Positions 47,101-60,358 of a stretch of DNA of 64,000 bases are shown here, piece by piece (within the stretch, counting starts at the first letter, position 1; each line of letters opens with the position of its first letter). This stretch comes from Lineus longissimus (lineage: Eukaryota > Nemertea > Pilidiophora > Heteronemertea > Lineidae). The stretch lies in NCBI RefSeq assembly GCF_910592395.1, contig NC_088316.1, positions 16,244,001-16,308,000 of the forward strand. Reading direction: 5' to 3'. A program made the translations under genes and the position numbers. The notes beneath the pieces are model-generated. The model ran no database searches. It worked only from the letters and a program-made list of their open reading frames with translations, and was not told the origin of the DNA.

Positions 47101-48081
47101 TGTAGAAAACTTAACGATGAAAAGTTGTCACAGAATCTAGCATTGTCCTAGTTAGTAACAATATCTTCTGTACAAATCTGATGCAATCCTTACAAAATTT
47201 GTTTTGCGTGCAATCAAGTAATATACTCTGGGACACCATCCCGGGAGCTGTATAATCATTTTAGATCTGTCTCTGACAGCTGTCATCATTCCCCAACCAA
47301 CACCCGGAACTCCTTAGCACATAGCGTAACCTAGGTGACAATGAATTTCTTCGATTCGTAGTTGGGTACCCGTCATGCCTGTGGCCCAATATATTGTATA
47401 TGGTATGATAGGATCATATTACCCGAATTGCCCGCTCTTCCCTCTCTGCAATAAGTCGGCGAAGTGATGGATGTTTATAGCGTCGGAACTAAGTACATGT
47501 GACAGTGCGAAAGAGGCAGGCAGTGTTTCTTTGTTTTGTGTATGGATGCACATTATCCTGTGGAAATCAGGGGTTAATGTTCGCTTCTCCGGGCCTGCAC
47601 ACAAACAAGGCCGGAGAAGCGAACATGAGCCCCTGGTTTCCTTAAGCTGCTGGAGGCATGGAGGTTGCAGGACTTAAGTGAAGAGAACAAGGAATTTTTC
47701 GGTTGGGCTAAAAATCTTGCTTCCTAACCGACAAAGCCTGATGGCTATAATGGCTGAAAATAGCTCTCCAGACAAGAGCAAGGCATAGATTCGCACGACA
47801 AATATGGAGTTTGAGTTCGAACCACTGGCCTACTACGGTCCGAGCCACAGATCACTGTGCTCGCCACAGACCACTGTGGCCTCACTACCTTGATGCCTTC
47901 GTCACGCCCAAAACGCATTCTTGCTCGTTCCCGCAATTTATCAGAGGGGGGCATAACTCTCCTCCGGTTGTCAAGCAGTTAACCAATTATGGTGGAAGCG
48001 ACAGTGGGATAAATCATCATATGACCGTCTAGACAGTCTAATTAAACACCCGGGTTCCCATGCCTAGACACCAAGAACATC
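44195..48081. other. Intergenic, no supported gene
   Basis: Only short open frames without recognisable domains. A consensus X-box lies at 45839. I saw no exon pair with matching splice sites. Confidence 0.5.
45839..45851. promoter_or_regulatory. RFX X-box-like palindrome
   Basis: GTTGCCAAGCAAC fits the RFX consensus with a 1-nt spacer. No start exon was recognised next to it on either strand. Confidence 0.35.
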
Positions 48082-48147
48082 ATGGCTGAAGATGGCAAGG
48101 CAGCCAAATTTGATGATCGTCCGGAGTCACTTGTCAGCAGAATAAAG
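48082..48147 (+). CDS. Candidate first coding exon of an unrecognised gene
   Basis: An ATG in good context (AACATCATGG) begins 22 codons with coding-like composition (MAEDGKAAKFDDRPESLVSR, then IK). They run into a possible donor AAG|GTTAGC. I could not find the next exon with certainty. 50195-50320 has an acceptor (GTCTTGACTCCAG at 50183-50195) followed by about 40 open codons, but the phase does not match, so it was not joined. Low confidence. Confidence 0.3.
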
Positions 48148-51100
48148 GTTAGCTAAGATCCAGAGGGATAACAATGGATCTGCTAGCTGGTCCAGCTTTT
48201 ATTTAGCTGCCTATTTGTGAAATTGTTTGAGTTCGGCCATAAAGGCGTCCCTAGAGTATGACAAGTACCTACTCCACTGTCCCCATTCCTGCCTCCATAT
48301 TCCGTACACAATTGTACAGTCTCCGAGGTCCCCATTTCTGCCTTCATTTTTCGGACGGGATTTTGCTCATGCATATAAACTTATCGCGTTGACTACTTTA
48401 CCGTTAACTGTTCATAGTGGCGTTCCGAGAATTTGACAACTACAGACTAAACAAAGACTTGAAGCAAATAAAAAGACAAGGGAGTATGCTTAATAAGTGA
48501 CTCTGCTCTCCATGAAGGTACTCTGCTATTATAAATAAACATCGACCTGTCTACCCCTGAGGCAATAAGTTTTATCTTTATCAAGCGAACATCCTTTGGT
48601 AAGCGACGTGACATGCCCTTCATTAGTCGCTCAGCAGCGTGGGGCGAAAGTGGATCGATCGAGTGTGTTGCTCCGATACGACTTTTCATAATAGCTGGAG
48701 TGGGCGTGATTAGTGGGTCTCAGCAGCATGGGGCGAAGGTGAGTAGATAAGACTGACACCAAGCAAGACATATTGCGGTGACGTGCTTTCTTGAAAGGTG
48801 CTAATTTCTATTTTCACACTTTGATTGGGGGATTGTCCAATATCTTAATCCAAACTTAGGTGTCATCGACCAGTAAGATGATTATTCTCGGGGACTTGGC
48901 ATTCGTGCGTCAGCATGACGAAGTTCAATTGAAACTGTTCAGAAAGTTTTACTTCAGACGCGCATCCATTGTTGTCAGCCGCCTCAAGTACAGTTTAAAT
49001 AGGGATTTTTTTGCAAAGCCCCAGAGATGCTAACGCCAATGCCGATTGTATTTCCTATTTTCATAACTCAGGAGGCCCGGGAAGGTCCGTGGTTATGGTT
49101 TCTTAGCATTGGCTGAAAAAAGCCCGACTGTTAGCCCGACCTGGGACACTCAGGTGTAGCTTTCATAATACATGTACATCACCATCATCCACCAAAGCAT
49201 CCCACTCGGAGGGTAACAGATTAACATATTGATAAAATGATCACCAATATACACTCTTATGGTAACGTAAGCTAATAAGTAACAAACAAACCGAATTAAC
49301 AGCCTGTTCTACCACTCTGATGCGATAAATTTTTCAAACTAGCTGTCGGCTTATTTGTCTAGCAACGACCCATCACCGGCGTAACAGTTGCCATGGCGAC
49401 GTCAACGCACAAAACTATCCAACATGTCAAAGCGACCCGAGTTGAGAAAGCCACGCGTCCTCGATTAGTAGCGCTTCTAACCCCTGCCGCTCTTCACCAG
49501 TTGTAACCATCACTAATAGGTCTTGCCCATTCATGTTTTATTAATCAGGGAGCACTGCTGCGTGATCAATTCGTTCGAAAATACTGCCAAATGAATTTGC
49601 ACCAGAACATACTCTTCCGCCAAACCCCAATTGGACAAGCAACAGTTACCCTGATGCCCTTAGATCTTTTTAACCACGGCATACATGGATATCATCCCAT
49701 CAAGTAAGGAATCGTAAAATGATATCACCATTTTTCTCAATTCTTTACCCACACCCTTTACCCTAAGTCCTAACATAAAATACCGAGGCAAATATCTTTA
49801 TTTTAATAATGGAAACCTTTAAATAGACCTTAAAGAATCATAACAAGCCGTTTACCCACTCCTCCTCTTATCATTGTCTAGAATGGAAACGTATTGGCGT
49901 TCATGGATGATCCCTAAAACTTCCGACAAGCTTGCTGAGCGTCTATAGTGATTGCTGACGATGTTTGGCATTAGCGCCAAGTTCTTCACTACACCAATCC
50001 ATCACATTTATCAAACGATCAGGCAAGAGCACTGGCCATCCAACAAATTGGACTCTCTCCGATAGCCTCTTGACTGCAGTTAAGGCGGGCTTAGGGGCTT
50101 GTCGTTTTACAGACCATCTAAAATATTGCGCCAAGGTACGATAAGGTCAGCGAGCTGCATGGTCATCTTACGGTAAACATTTTCTGTCTTGACTCCAGCT
50201 GTAAAGCGGATGAGGTAGCGAAGGTGATGTCTCGCCTAAGTCCCAATGTCAACATATTCCGAGGGATTTGGTGGTTGCCATCATGTGTATTAGAGCTAAA
50301 GGGCAAATAAGTCACACTGGTGAACCTCTTGTTCAGCAAGTTGGATCTGGATGGAAGGCACCATGGCGGGACAACCGAACTGGGCCCTTTTCCGCCTGGC
50401 GAAGAACAGGGAAGCTTAGCGCAGGGCCACCTTCCCAACTTCCGCTAACTGTCATGACTGTAAGGATGAACTCGATGATGATGACGACTACTTCCGGGAA
50501 ACGGAGATCACTATTATTTTGTTTAGTGCCCGCTTAATTTTCTGGCTGACGGACCAGCGGCCTTAAACCTCGATCACAGAATATATAAGTAAGATAAATT
50601 CGATTCTACTTGTCAATTCCTTACTTCTGAACAGCCTATATAGGGGCGATAAATCTTGTGTCCAACGGACTTTTCCTTCATGCTCCTTAGCTCCCTGATC
50701 CATGCAGAATTTAACGACTTCTCGCCTGAATACAAATTGTTCTGAGACGTTTTTATGGCGGCAGTTCAATGTCGAAACTACCAATCAGCTGATGGAAGGA
50801 GCATTCGCAGTAGTTGGTCTGTGTTTGTGTGATGGGTGATCAAATCCAAAGGCTAAGAGGAATGACATCTATTAAGGCAAGGTAGAGAACGTGATTTCTT
50901 TCTCATCAAGGACCATTTGGGAAAAATAGTCCGTTTCAAAATTTGACATGGGATTCTAGATTTGCCTTCTTTGAAGTTTACATCCCTTGATAAAAGAAAA
51001 GCCTTGCAAACTATACGAATGTTTATCTGACTAAAATGTTACATTTAATTTTTTTCTCCAGATTTCTGAGTAATGGGTTCATCGATAGTTTGCGAGTATG

Positions 51101-53570
51101 CATTCATTGGGAATTTCCCTTCGGTGCATCAAAAGGAGACCCGTCAAGTTGGGAACATGAAGCGCTCTTAGCCAAGCTACAGTGCGATAATGTCACATCT
51201 GGTTTCTTGACCTTTGCTGCGATATGACAACACATCATTTCGATCTGCAACACTCCATGGCGACGCAGCCGAGCAAACCCATTAGTGGCTACAATAACCA
51301 AGATGACCAAAGCCATGTGATCCCACTGAGGTCGCAAAAGGGTATCATTATTTTGGCTCTGGCAAGCCAAGTCCTTTGGTCAGTTGCATCGATCTGTTCA
51401 TATGATAGTAACCATCGCTGTCGGGAACTGATTTCAAGGAACGTTCGATCCCACAGAAGATTGGTCGAAGATGCAGCTGTCTGAAAGATGACTACACTAG
51501 CGCTAATTAGCGGCCGGTCGGCATTTCACGTGAAGCTTTACGGTAGCTATAATGACTGAAGAGGCAAACTGACTATACGCTTGAGAACAAGAACCAACGC
51601 GTCCATGCACGCCGAAAGAGACCATTAGATTATCGTAACTGACGGTACTGAACATAGATGAAATATCGTCGTAGGACGATTTTAGAAAGAATTTCTCGTC
51701 AATCGACGGTCCGTATCTATCTTGCTGTAGAATGTTATTATTAGCGTATCGGCACGTTGCTTAGCATGACATCAGCTCAATAAGGGCCAGACGATACATC
51801 ACGCCCTTGTTATGAATACCATGCCCGTATTCAAACATGAAATAGCTAAGCCATAATAGCAATGCAAGGATATCGATATTACCATATCACAGCAGAAGAT
51901 AGGGAATTTGATGTGTCTGGCAACTTCTTATAGCGAATATGTAGAAGCCTTAATTGGAAGACGGATTGACGGCTCCGTTGGGCCGCTTGGATCTGTTATG
52001 ATGTCTTCCATATTCTCCGGGGACGACCTGCGAGAATCGTATGCTTCATCCTGTTTGACATTTACGTCAGAAACTGATTTCTTTCCTCAGTGGTAAACTC
52101 AAAGCGCACAAAGCTTGTTATTGCACGGGGCTATATGTTTGGTGGTAGCATAAAGCCTTTTTTCAAAATCGTTTACCGAAATTGCCACTTACTCAATGAT
52201 TCTGATTGAACCCTTTTTAATAGCCAACGATAACCGACTTCGCCCTAACAAAAAGCACACAATGACAACACCCTTACTCCAGGCTCTCCATATTATCCAG
52301 TCATTGACATCGCTATCCAGTGTTCATGAGGTGTATGAGAATAAGCAAAACCATGAAAAGCAGGCAGGCTAATTGCTTAATCCATAACCAGCCTTGCAAT
52401 GAGTTAGCGTTGCTAATGCAGGAAGCAGGGTCTCCCGACTTGCCGTATTTTGGTGAGACTTTGTTATAACTTATAATCATTTGGTGGTAATCGGTACGAT
52501 TATACTCCAATCTCCGTTCCATCTGTCTCATGATGACTGTTGATATAGAAACCATGCTCGCAGGCACAGCTATCGTCGAACCCATTATTTTTGTATTCTT
52601 ATTAATATGTCATTGTTGCCTCACTGTTTGTCGCCGACGAATGTGGAAAAAAACTACCCATAGCGTTTTGACACTTTAAAGTCCCCCAGGTCGAAAATTT
52701 CATGAGATGTTTTCTTTTAGCAACTTTCTCAGTCATTTAAAAATCGCAAGAACACATTTCAAAAATACAGAAACTCGCGAAAGTAAAACGCCTCCGTAAA
52801 TTAGTTAGTTTCCAGTATCTCCCGGCTATTGTTGGATGCCAGTCCCTCGGCTCCAATGTTGACGTCCTTCATGATTAGTGAGCGTTTATCGGTCGTGGAA
52901 ACCACAAGCAGCACATTTTCTACCATAAGACCACATAATTGGTATTGTTCTGACAGGTAATCTATTAGCAGATCAGCATCTCTCGAAATTGCCGTCTCCG
53001 AGCAGGATGCAGTGTAGCTAGTAATGTCGCCTGTTGTTAACGCTATATCCGCTACACAAGCCGCAACTCGAACATCAGAATACACTATAAAACCTTCGTG
53101 GGTGTCTCCTTTTCGTGGATTTCGCGAATAAGCTTGATCATTTCGCAAATATGCAGCATGCTCGATATTTTAGATGAGTTTCTATTAAATGAAAATATCC
53201 TTTTGTATAGCCGGTTTCGCATGGACATAAATAACTTGGAATAGGCATACCAGGGAATATTTTTCATGCGCATGCGTAAATGGATACAAAATCTGGAACT
53301 GCAGCCCACCTTTATCTCTCCAAATGAGTATAAACTCAAACAGCTCCAGATGCATGCGACAACTGTTGATAATTTGCATGAAAACAAGCTGATTTTCTAT
53401 ATCCCATTACCATCTTAGACACCGCTCAACACCGAGGAATGAATTGCTACTTCATCTGAGTTAATGTACTGCAAGAGCGACCAGCATCAAGTGTCTGATA
53501 TCGAGGCGAGCTCTTGATTGAACCTATACCACTCAATCATATCGCGATCATGGTTTTTAATCTACACAAC
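48148..53570. other. Intergenic or intronic sequence, no supported gene
   Basis: The longest open frame is 52801-53148 on the minus strand (115 codons), with no domain I recognise and no clear splice sites. An X-box lies at 49387. If the exon at 48082 is real, part of this interval is intron. Confidence 0.4.
49387..49400. promoter_or_regulatory. RFX X-box
   Basis: GTTGCCATGGCGAC matches the RFX palindrome except one base. An ATG follows at about 49424 (MSKRPELRKPRVLD), but that frame closes after 14 codons. Confidence 0.35.
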
Positions 53571-53571
53571 T

Positions 53572-53884
53572 GACAGCCAATGTGCTTCCATTAAGCCTCG
53601 CCTCTTTCGATCGAAGTGCTTGCGTTAACCCATTTATGAAGACGTGAACAGAAACATTAAATTTGATATATCTTCGATACACTTATCGCCGTCCTTTATT
53701 TCTTCATCAGAATATTACTATACCACTAAAACATATCGTGATTACAGCTAATTCACGGTGTTTCTATTATGCCTCGCCTCTTTCGATCGATGTTTCGGCG
53801 TTAACCCATAAAAGACTCGAATATATCGAGATATCGGATATATCCTTGGTATACTTTTACTGTTCTTCATTTCCTTATCAGACA
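53572..53884. repeat. Diverged tandem duplication, two copies about 176 bp apart
   Basis: Copies at about 53572-53712 and 53745-53884 share CCTCGCCTCTTTCGATCGA, GCGTTAACCCAT and a TATC...TACACTT/ATACTTTT...CATTTC segment. They are about 75-80 percent alike by eye. Confidence 0.65.
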
Positions 53885-56800
53885 ACCTGACCCGCTTTTT
53901 GTAGGTCCTACTGTAAAGGTTAATTGAATTAGTGATACACGAGTATGCCATGTTCACTTAGGTCTCCTCATTAGTCTAATAATCCTTATATCACACACAC
54001 GGATAATTAAAAAAAGACGAAAAATAGAGCTAGAACGACACTACATTTGGGTTGTCGGCCGCGAATTAACTTTTTATCCTGATTTCAGGGCTCCCCAGGG
54101 AGAATTCATCACGTGTCTGCAATTCGAATATCAAGCAGTATATACATATATGCATAACGTTCATCTTTTGTCGTGTTTCGACTTTCTTAGATCAAAGTCT
54201 TTCAATAAAGGCTCTGCTTAGATCAATCAAGATAACCTATTGTATACATTACCATAAAAACGAACACCATTAGCCTCGCAATAGACATTACAGAGAGAGC
54301 ACAGATATACAAAATGCAAATCAAAAAGACACGTATTTGCGAATACTGGTATATTCTTCATCCTCTAAGCACTGCACGTCCCATGATGATATTCATACTT
54401 GCAGGCGATGACACCTTTCCTTCTCTATAGTAAGTGAAGCGTTGGGACCTTTACGCTGAGATTGATTGGTGATTTTCTCACTGACTGGTTTGACACGTAG
54501 GAATTGACAACACAACATAACTGTCATATTGGGCAGAGCGCAACGCATAACGCATCACGAACTCTGCCAACCTTATAATTTCTATTTTCTGGTTTGTAAG
54601 TGTAAAACGAAAAGGAGCATTTTTTAAAGAGAGTGAGATTTATAAAGATGAGCATTTGTTGTCGTTGTGAAGTATGGATTAGAAAAATGCCATGAGGCGA
54701 TGGTGGTGGTGTAATATTCATTTGTGGTATCTCTCATAAAATCGAACGAAAAGTTTAGAAATGAGAGCGACATGAAACAATCTATACCGAAATATAATTG
54801 GCAGAATGCGATGACGCGGAATGCTCCTCTCAGTAGTAGCTAGTTTAGTAAGATGGTACCATCAGCATGTAACATTCTGATTCCATATATCTAGGCGAAC
54901 CTTTTCTGAACTTTTCGCAATATGTCCGAGTCGATGATGGGTTAACACGTTAATAAGAAAAGCTTATCAACGATTTACGATTGCATGTAACAGTGACTAC
55001 TCATCCTGTTTCCTTGTTACCTTAATCTCCAAGAAGACGCCAACTAGATCTCTGAGGAAAGAATGTCGATACATCTCCTTGGTAACGAGAATGTTATGGA
55101 ATGTTTGAGACAATCGTTCATCTTGTCAGAGCATGTTCTACAGACAATGCTTGATTATTCAAAAATTCATCGCGGTGCGATAAAGAACAGGCGTAACGTT
55201 TCTGAGTGCCCCGTCACTGTTAGGAAACGACAGTTCGACATATTTCTCTCCGTTTCCACATTGGTCCTCATGTACAGAACGGTCGACCAGCTTTAGAAAT
55301 GGACTCGTCGATGCCTTTGTCCAGGCATTTGCATAGGTATATGACGTATACAACCAATTACTGATTTGATCGAAACACCCCTACAAAGGGCTTTGGGCTT
55401 CTTCCGAAAGTGAACGTAGGACCAGCGTGGTTCCCCCGGTTAAAAATCGTTGTCTCTCTAGTCTCATGGTCAGTGATGAATTCAGGGCGACGGCCAGGAA
55501 TGAGGTGAAAACTGGATTATCTGAGATCGCATGCTTTTTTGGTAAAGTGAACATGGTCATGGTTCATATACCTTTTGACCTGTCTGGTCCTAGATGTCAT
55601 CTATCCATATTCCATGTCCGGTCTCATCGTCGATGCCTGCATGCTCTATAATGGTCCTGTTGAATTTTTGGTGTTGTCATCCGCAGCCCAGGCCATTCCA
55701 AATGATGCCCACGGTCGTGTCTTGTTCACTTAAACACTTCTTGTTGCGGCATCACGGCCGCTGCTGGACTCTCTTGCTATTAGCGATGCCATTTCCTCAT
55801 GTCTCCTCAAGACTCTACCGCTTGTAAGCAATACCGAGAGGAGGCCATAACGCACGGAGATAAATTTGTAACGACACATTATGCTTAGAATAATGATTTG
55901 GGCAAGAGACGGTCTGTCCCTGGGGACCTGGCCGCCGTCAAGGGTGGTTTATGGCGTTATGTTGATCTGAGGCAAAACAACGGATTACATGTAGGTTGAG
56001 TTCGAGGACGAAGCTGTTTGTAAGCAGCTTGTCGGGGTGAAGTGGAAGGCCATGCTATTTCTGTTTTCGGAAGTTATGAAGCCTTTCATTCTTCCTTCTA
56101 AAGACCTGCTACAGCGGCGAGCAGTAGAACAACACAGGCTGCAAGGGTATTTCGACGAGGAATTGGATCGGCAATTGTAATCAATCACCTGACTGTGAAA
56201 GCAGCCAAATTGCAATGTTACGGCTACATACATGTAGCAGGAAACAGACCATTAACAACGTGATGGGGCTCCTTTCTTACAAATATCACTGGAAGAATTA
56301 TTATTCAGCATTCTTCTTATGAATCGATTTTATGTCTTGAATTCTGACGCGCTCACCACACAAGATAATTAAATGGATTGGTATACCTCTTCTACACGTT
56401 CTCTCTCATTCATTCTTTGTGAGGCAAACCCATCATTTAAAGATACAGGAGGTTGGAGTCATCCATTTGGGAACCACATTTTAAAGCTATGGGTATTTTA
56501 TTTGGTTTTGTTCTAAATTAGCAATATACTCGCAGGAGGGAGTGAAATCAAGATGAGTATGCGACAGGGGATATTCAAGATAGAATAACTTATCAAAACC
56601 TCAAATCCTGACTTAGGACAATTAGTTCGATGCTGTCTCTTATTGAACGTATCTTAGGTTACATGAAGTATTCTCCATAGATTTGAGCAAAAACAAAGTT
56701 AACATTGTTTGAAGTATATCATTTAACTGATTCCCGAAGCTTCATCCGCTTCAGAACTGTCAATGGGAAATAGATAGGGATAGACAGGTAATTCCATCTC

Positions 56801-58268
56801 ATAATAGAGATGGAGAAAAAACATTTCGCAGCAGTAATGGGCTCAGTTTTTTCAAGTACTGATACTTTGCGAGTCTTTTGTCGTCTTAATGAATGGTCTA
56901 CTTGCATGTTCTATTATATTATGCACTCGGAAATGAGTTGTCTGTTAAAAAATTGCATTCTTGCTCTCTTGTACGAGAACGCAGCCAATAAAAAAAGCGG
57001 GATCTCTCCTACCAAATGCATCTACAGTATTGAAGAAATATTACAGTCAGTAAAACGTCACTTTTTTCTCAGCGGTTTTTTATGCGTACCAAAGGCTTCA
57101 TGCGCGATGAATTTCGACAGTCCGTTGCTGCAGAACACAGATAAATTCGCCTATTGGTAGATAGTACACGAGAGACATATTGGGAATATTGAGCAATGTA
57201 CATCGATCATGTGGATACAAACCTAATGAGGGTATGATATGATACAAAACGTCAAAGAAAACTGATTATAAACTGATGATTTTTTGTTGTGTTGGTATCA
57301 GCTGTCCCAAAGTTAACCGCTCGGCTGGAGCTGACATTTCGTTCCACCATCGTGGTTGTGTTTGGTGAGACAACCAATACCTTCAGTTTGGTATAAACCC
57401 GAAGAGTAAAAGAAACTCCAGCAAACAGGAGCGAAACAATATTGCTCTTTTTCAAAAATCCACTGGTGCATTGTGGGAGGGGAGGCTTATTGTTCTGATC
57501 GCTTTGTTCTCAAATGAAGTGAAGATGATAAAATAATTGGTGTTTTTGAAGGGTACAATTTTACTTTTACGGCTCAGACGTATCAGAGAGATTAAACTAA
57601 CTTTTCACATGTTTCCCAATGTATTCGAAGAAATTCCAATAAATTCGGTATCATATAGTATGGGATGCAGGCCTAAAAACCAGAAGAAAAGTGAAGACAA
57701 TAATATCAATTGTTGAAATGGCCAAACGGATTACTCTTTACTCGGAGCCCCGGCTGTAAACAAGGAAACTACGAGTAACCATGGCTACCTAGCCTGCCTT
57801 GTGAGTTCAACATGTGGGCAGCCCAGTTAAGATCAAGTCGATACAGCGGGTTCCGTTGAGACCTAAAATCGGCTATGACCCGGAACTGAGCTAAACTGGC
57901 AACAAGGAAATCCGATTATTTGAATGTACGGGAAACTGAGACGAGAGAACAAAGTGCCATAGACATTATCAGCTCAAATATAGGTGGGAAATTTGCAAAG
58001 TAGGTGGACACCGGAGACCGGTACCCGTAAATGATTCAAAATGCTATAGGGTAAAAGCGCCCCGCAAATTTGCAATTTTTGTCACTGCGACATGCGAATG
58101 AAATCACTGCTACATTAATATATAATACGCGCTACAAAACGATCTCTCGCTTGCATGTCACCCAAGAAATATCGTTGCGAGCGAGTGTGAATACATAGCA
58201 TTTCACTTGATGAAATCAATTCTTTCGGTCTCTTGCAATTGACCTTTGCAATTCGTTTATCCATCTCA
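53885..58268. other. Intergenic, no supported gene
   Basis: The longest open frame is 56810-57160 plus (116 codons), with no recognised domain. I see no repeats or RNA genes here. Confidence 0.45.
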
Positions 58269-59130
58269 TTTTGTCAGACTTCAAGAATCCAATATCCGGA
58301 CAGTAGTCGTATGGCTTCGGGTATCAATCTGCCACTCGGCATCATCACCACGGGGCTTCCAATCAGATTACTGTCCGTCAACGGTTCCTTTTGCTGCAGG
58401 TATGAAGAGTGCTAGGCCGACCAGAATCTTTCAATAAGTCCTCACAGGTCCGACCATCTTGAAATCTTTCCTCGTTGGAGGCCGTGTGACGAAGTCGAGC
58501 TGCTCTTTCCCACGTGTATCAGTCATCATCACTACAAGGCTTCAAATGACTTCGTGCGGGCAGATAATGTCATTTTTACTGCAATGCTTGCTATTATTCA
58601 TGTTATTAACGTCCTAAATCATCAGTAATGTGTATTCAGTAATTCTTTAATCTTGTTTTGATTTATTCTGTTCTCTCTTTTTGCTGGATCAAGATATAAA
58701 GCAGAGTTGAACCGCTTATATATCCAATATCTGCGCAAGGTTTCGGGTGTCAATATTTCAAGAGCCATTATCATCACAGCGGGGCTTCCGATCACAGTCC
58801 GGGTTGACAATGATTGATTTTGCTCCAACAATTACGTATATATACTTATGCAATCGACACCATAAATCATGAAGTAAATTGTCCAGCAATTTCGGGCCAT
58901 GGCTTCAGTTAGTCTCTTTTCGTCATCACGGGGCAACTGATCACCGTCCCTACGCGAAGATATTGATTGCTGCTATTGAGAACCTTTATCATATTTTGGG
59001 CCTGGACGAATTCAAGCTGATCTGAAGATATCTCTGCCTCTTCGCGCATCAATCAGTCAATATGGGATAATCATCACCACAGGGCTTCCAATCATTGTTC
59101 GTGCAGTAATTGATTTCATTTGCTTTCCTT
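58269..59130. repeat. Degenerate tandem repeat array, about five copies of a roughly 110-bp core
   Basis: The core contains ATCATCACCACGGGGCTTCC followed by AATCA and a TCCGTC/GTCCGG segment, then TTTTGCTGC or TTTTGCTCC. Core instances start near 58340, 58525, 58770, 58920 and 59070, at spacings of about 146-245 bp. Copies 1, 3 and 5 are the best preserved. Not coding as far as I can see. Confidence 0.6.
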
Positions 59131-59814
59131 TCCTTTTTCCGTATTATCTACGTATTGGAACGAGACAGTCATATTTTTTTGTAAAAGGTGAGGCCATACA
59201 GGTCAAAAACATCATTGATAGATTCCTGGTCGATCATACATGTAACCCAATCGTAAACTACCTAAATGTTGGTTCCGAGTAGCTTATGTCCTCAAAACAC
59301 TGCTGATGCCGTATGATCAGTGACAAAAGGTTAAAATAAAGACTTAAAGAAAGAAACTGAAATGCCATTCAAAGTGTTCGATTTGGACAGACAATAGGTT
59401 CGCGACAGCAAGTTGTCCGGTGTTCATGTCGTCATGTCCTGGCATTCAGCCTTTGTATTGGTTTCGTAGTGCAGAGGTGTTGAATGACCTTTTGTTCCAC
59501 ATCTATTGAATCCATTGGACCTCGGTGATGACGTAACGTAATACATGCATTCAATGTCAGTTCATGGCAATTGGGCAAGGCGAACACACGTTTGTGTGGT
59601 CTCTCCCATGTATAAGTGGAAGGCCTACAGTTCATAGGTATGCATACATGAATTTCCGAATTTGGTACCTTGCTTTTGGTGAGATTTTCCTCTTGCAGTC
59701 GCTGAATATGGGTGATATGTTGCACACGCTAGATTCTCCTAGTAAATCTTAGTGATATATTGAACATGTTTGATTGTATGTAATCAGAAACGATCTAATG
59801 GATAGAAAACAAAT

Positions 59815-60237
59815 CTACGTCGACGCACTTCTGTTCAGATTTAGGAAATTGTACAGTGTGAATGCTTCCAAATGTCCAGTCACCACACGAATGTCTGCGT
59901 TTGCGGAGATTAAGTAACACAGTTTGGCCAATTTCTGGTATTTAGGCGATATAGCCATCGAAACTAGTGATATCGATTTGAGCCTTGAGATAGGGAATGT
60001 ATTTCTACAATCTTGAATCACGGCTGGTAGACAAATATCGATTTGTTTATTATTAGGTCTCGGACCAGAATTGTGGAATACATCTTGGCTCTGAAGAGCT
60101 GCAATGGCGTGCGATTTCCTGATAATTGAAGATAGAGAGAATGACACTCGCTTCTGAGCAGAACAATTCGGTGCAGTGTTGACTATAAACAGAAATATCG
60201 TTGTGGTTACAGCACTGAAGGTGTCAATATATGACAT
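59815..60237 (-). CDS. Hypothetical ORF, 140 aa, possible signal peptide
   Basis: This is the longest open frame in the distal 16 kb. The N-terminus resembles a signal peptide (SAVTTTIFLFIVNTAPNCSA), then a mixed, coding-like sequence with no domain I recognise. A near-consensus X-box lies 109 nt upstream of the ATG (60346-60358). It could be a small single-exon gene, an exon of a larger gene, or chance. Confidence 0.25.
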   Translation of the reverse strand: MSYIDTFSAVTTTIFLFIVNTAPNCSAQKRVSFSLSSIIRKSHAIAALQSQDVFHNSGPRPNNKQIDICLPAVIQDCRNTFPISRLKSISLVSMAISPKYQKLAKLCYLISANADIRVVTGHLEAFTLYNFLNLNRSAST

Positions 60238-60345
60238 AACTGCAATACATCAATAGACGGAGTATAGATCAGACTCGAAATGACATTTGTCTTGTTGTGA
60301 GTTTGGGTCAATAGTTTTATATGGTGACCACTGCATGTTCAAGCT

Positions 60346-60358
60346 ATTGCTAGGCAAC
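60346..60358. promoter_or_regulatory. Near-consensus RFX X-box
   Basis: On the minus strand it reads GTTGCCTAGCAAT, one mismatch from the 1-nt-spacer RFX palindrome. It is upstream of the minus-strand frame ending at 59815. Confidence 0.3.

Noticed and set aside
50195-50320. Possible exon after a good acceptor
   Set aside because: About 40 open codons, but its phase does not match the candidate exon at 48147 and no recognisable domain is encoded.
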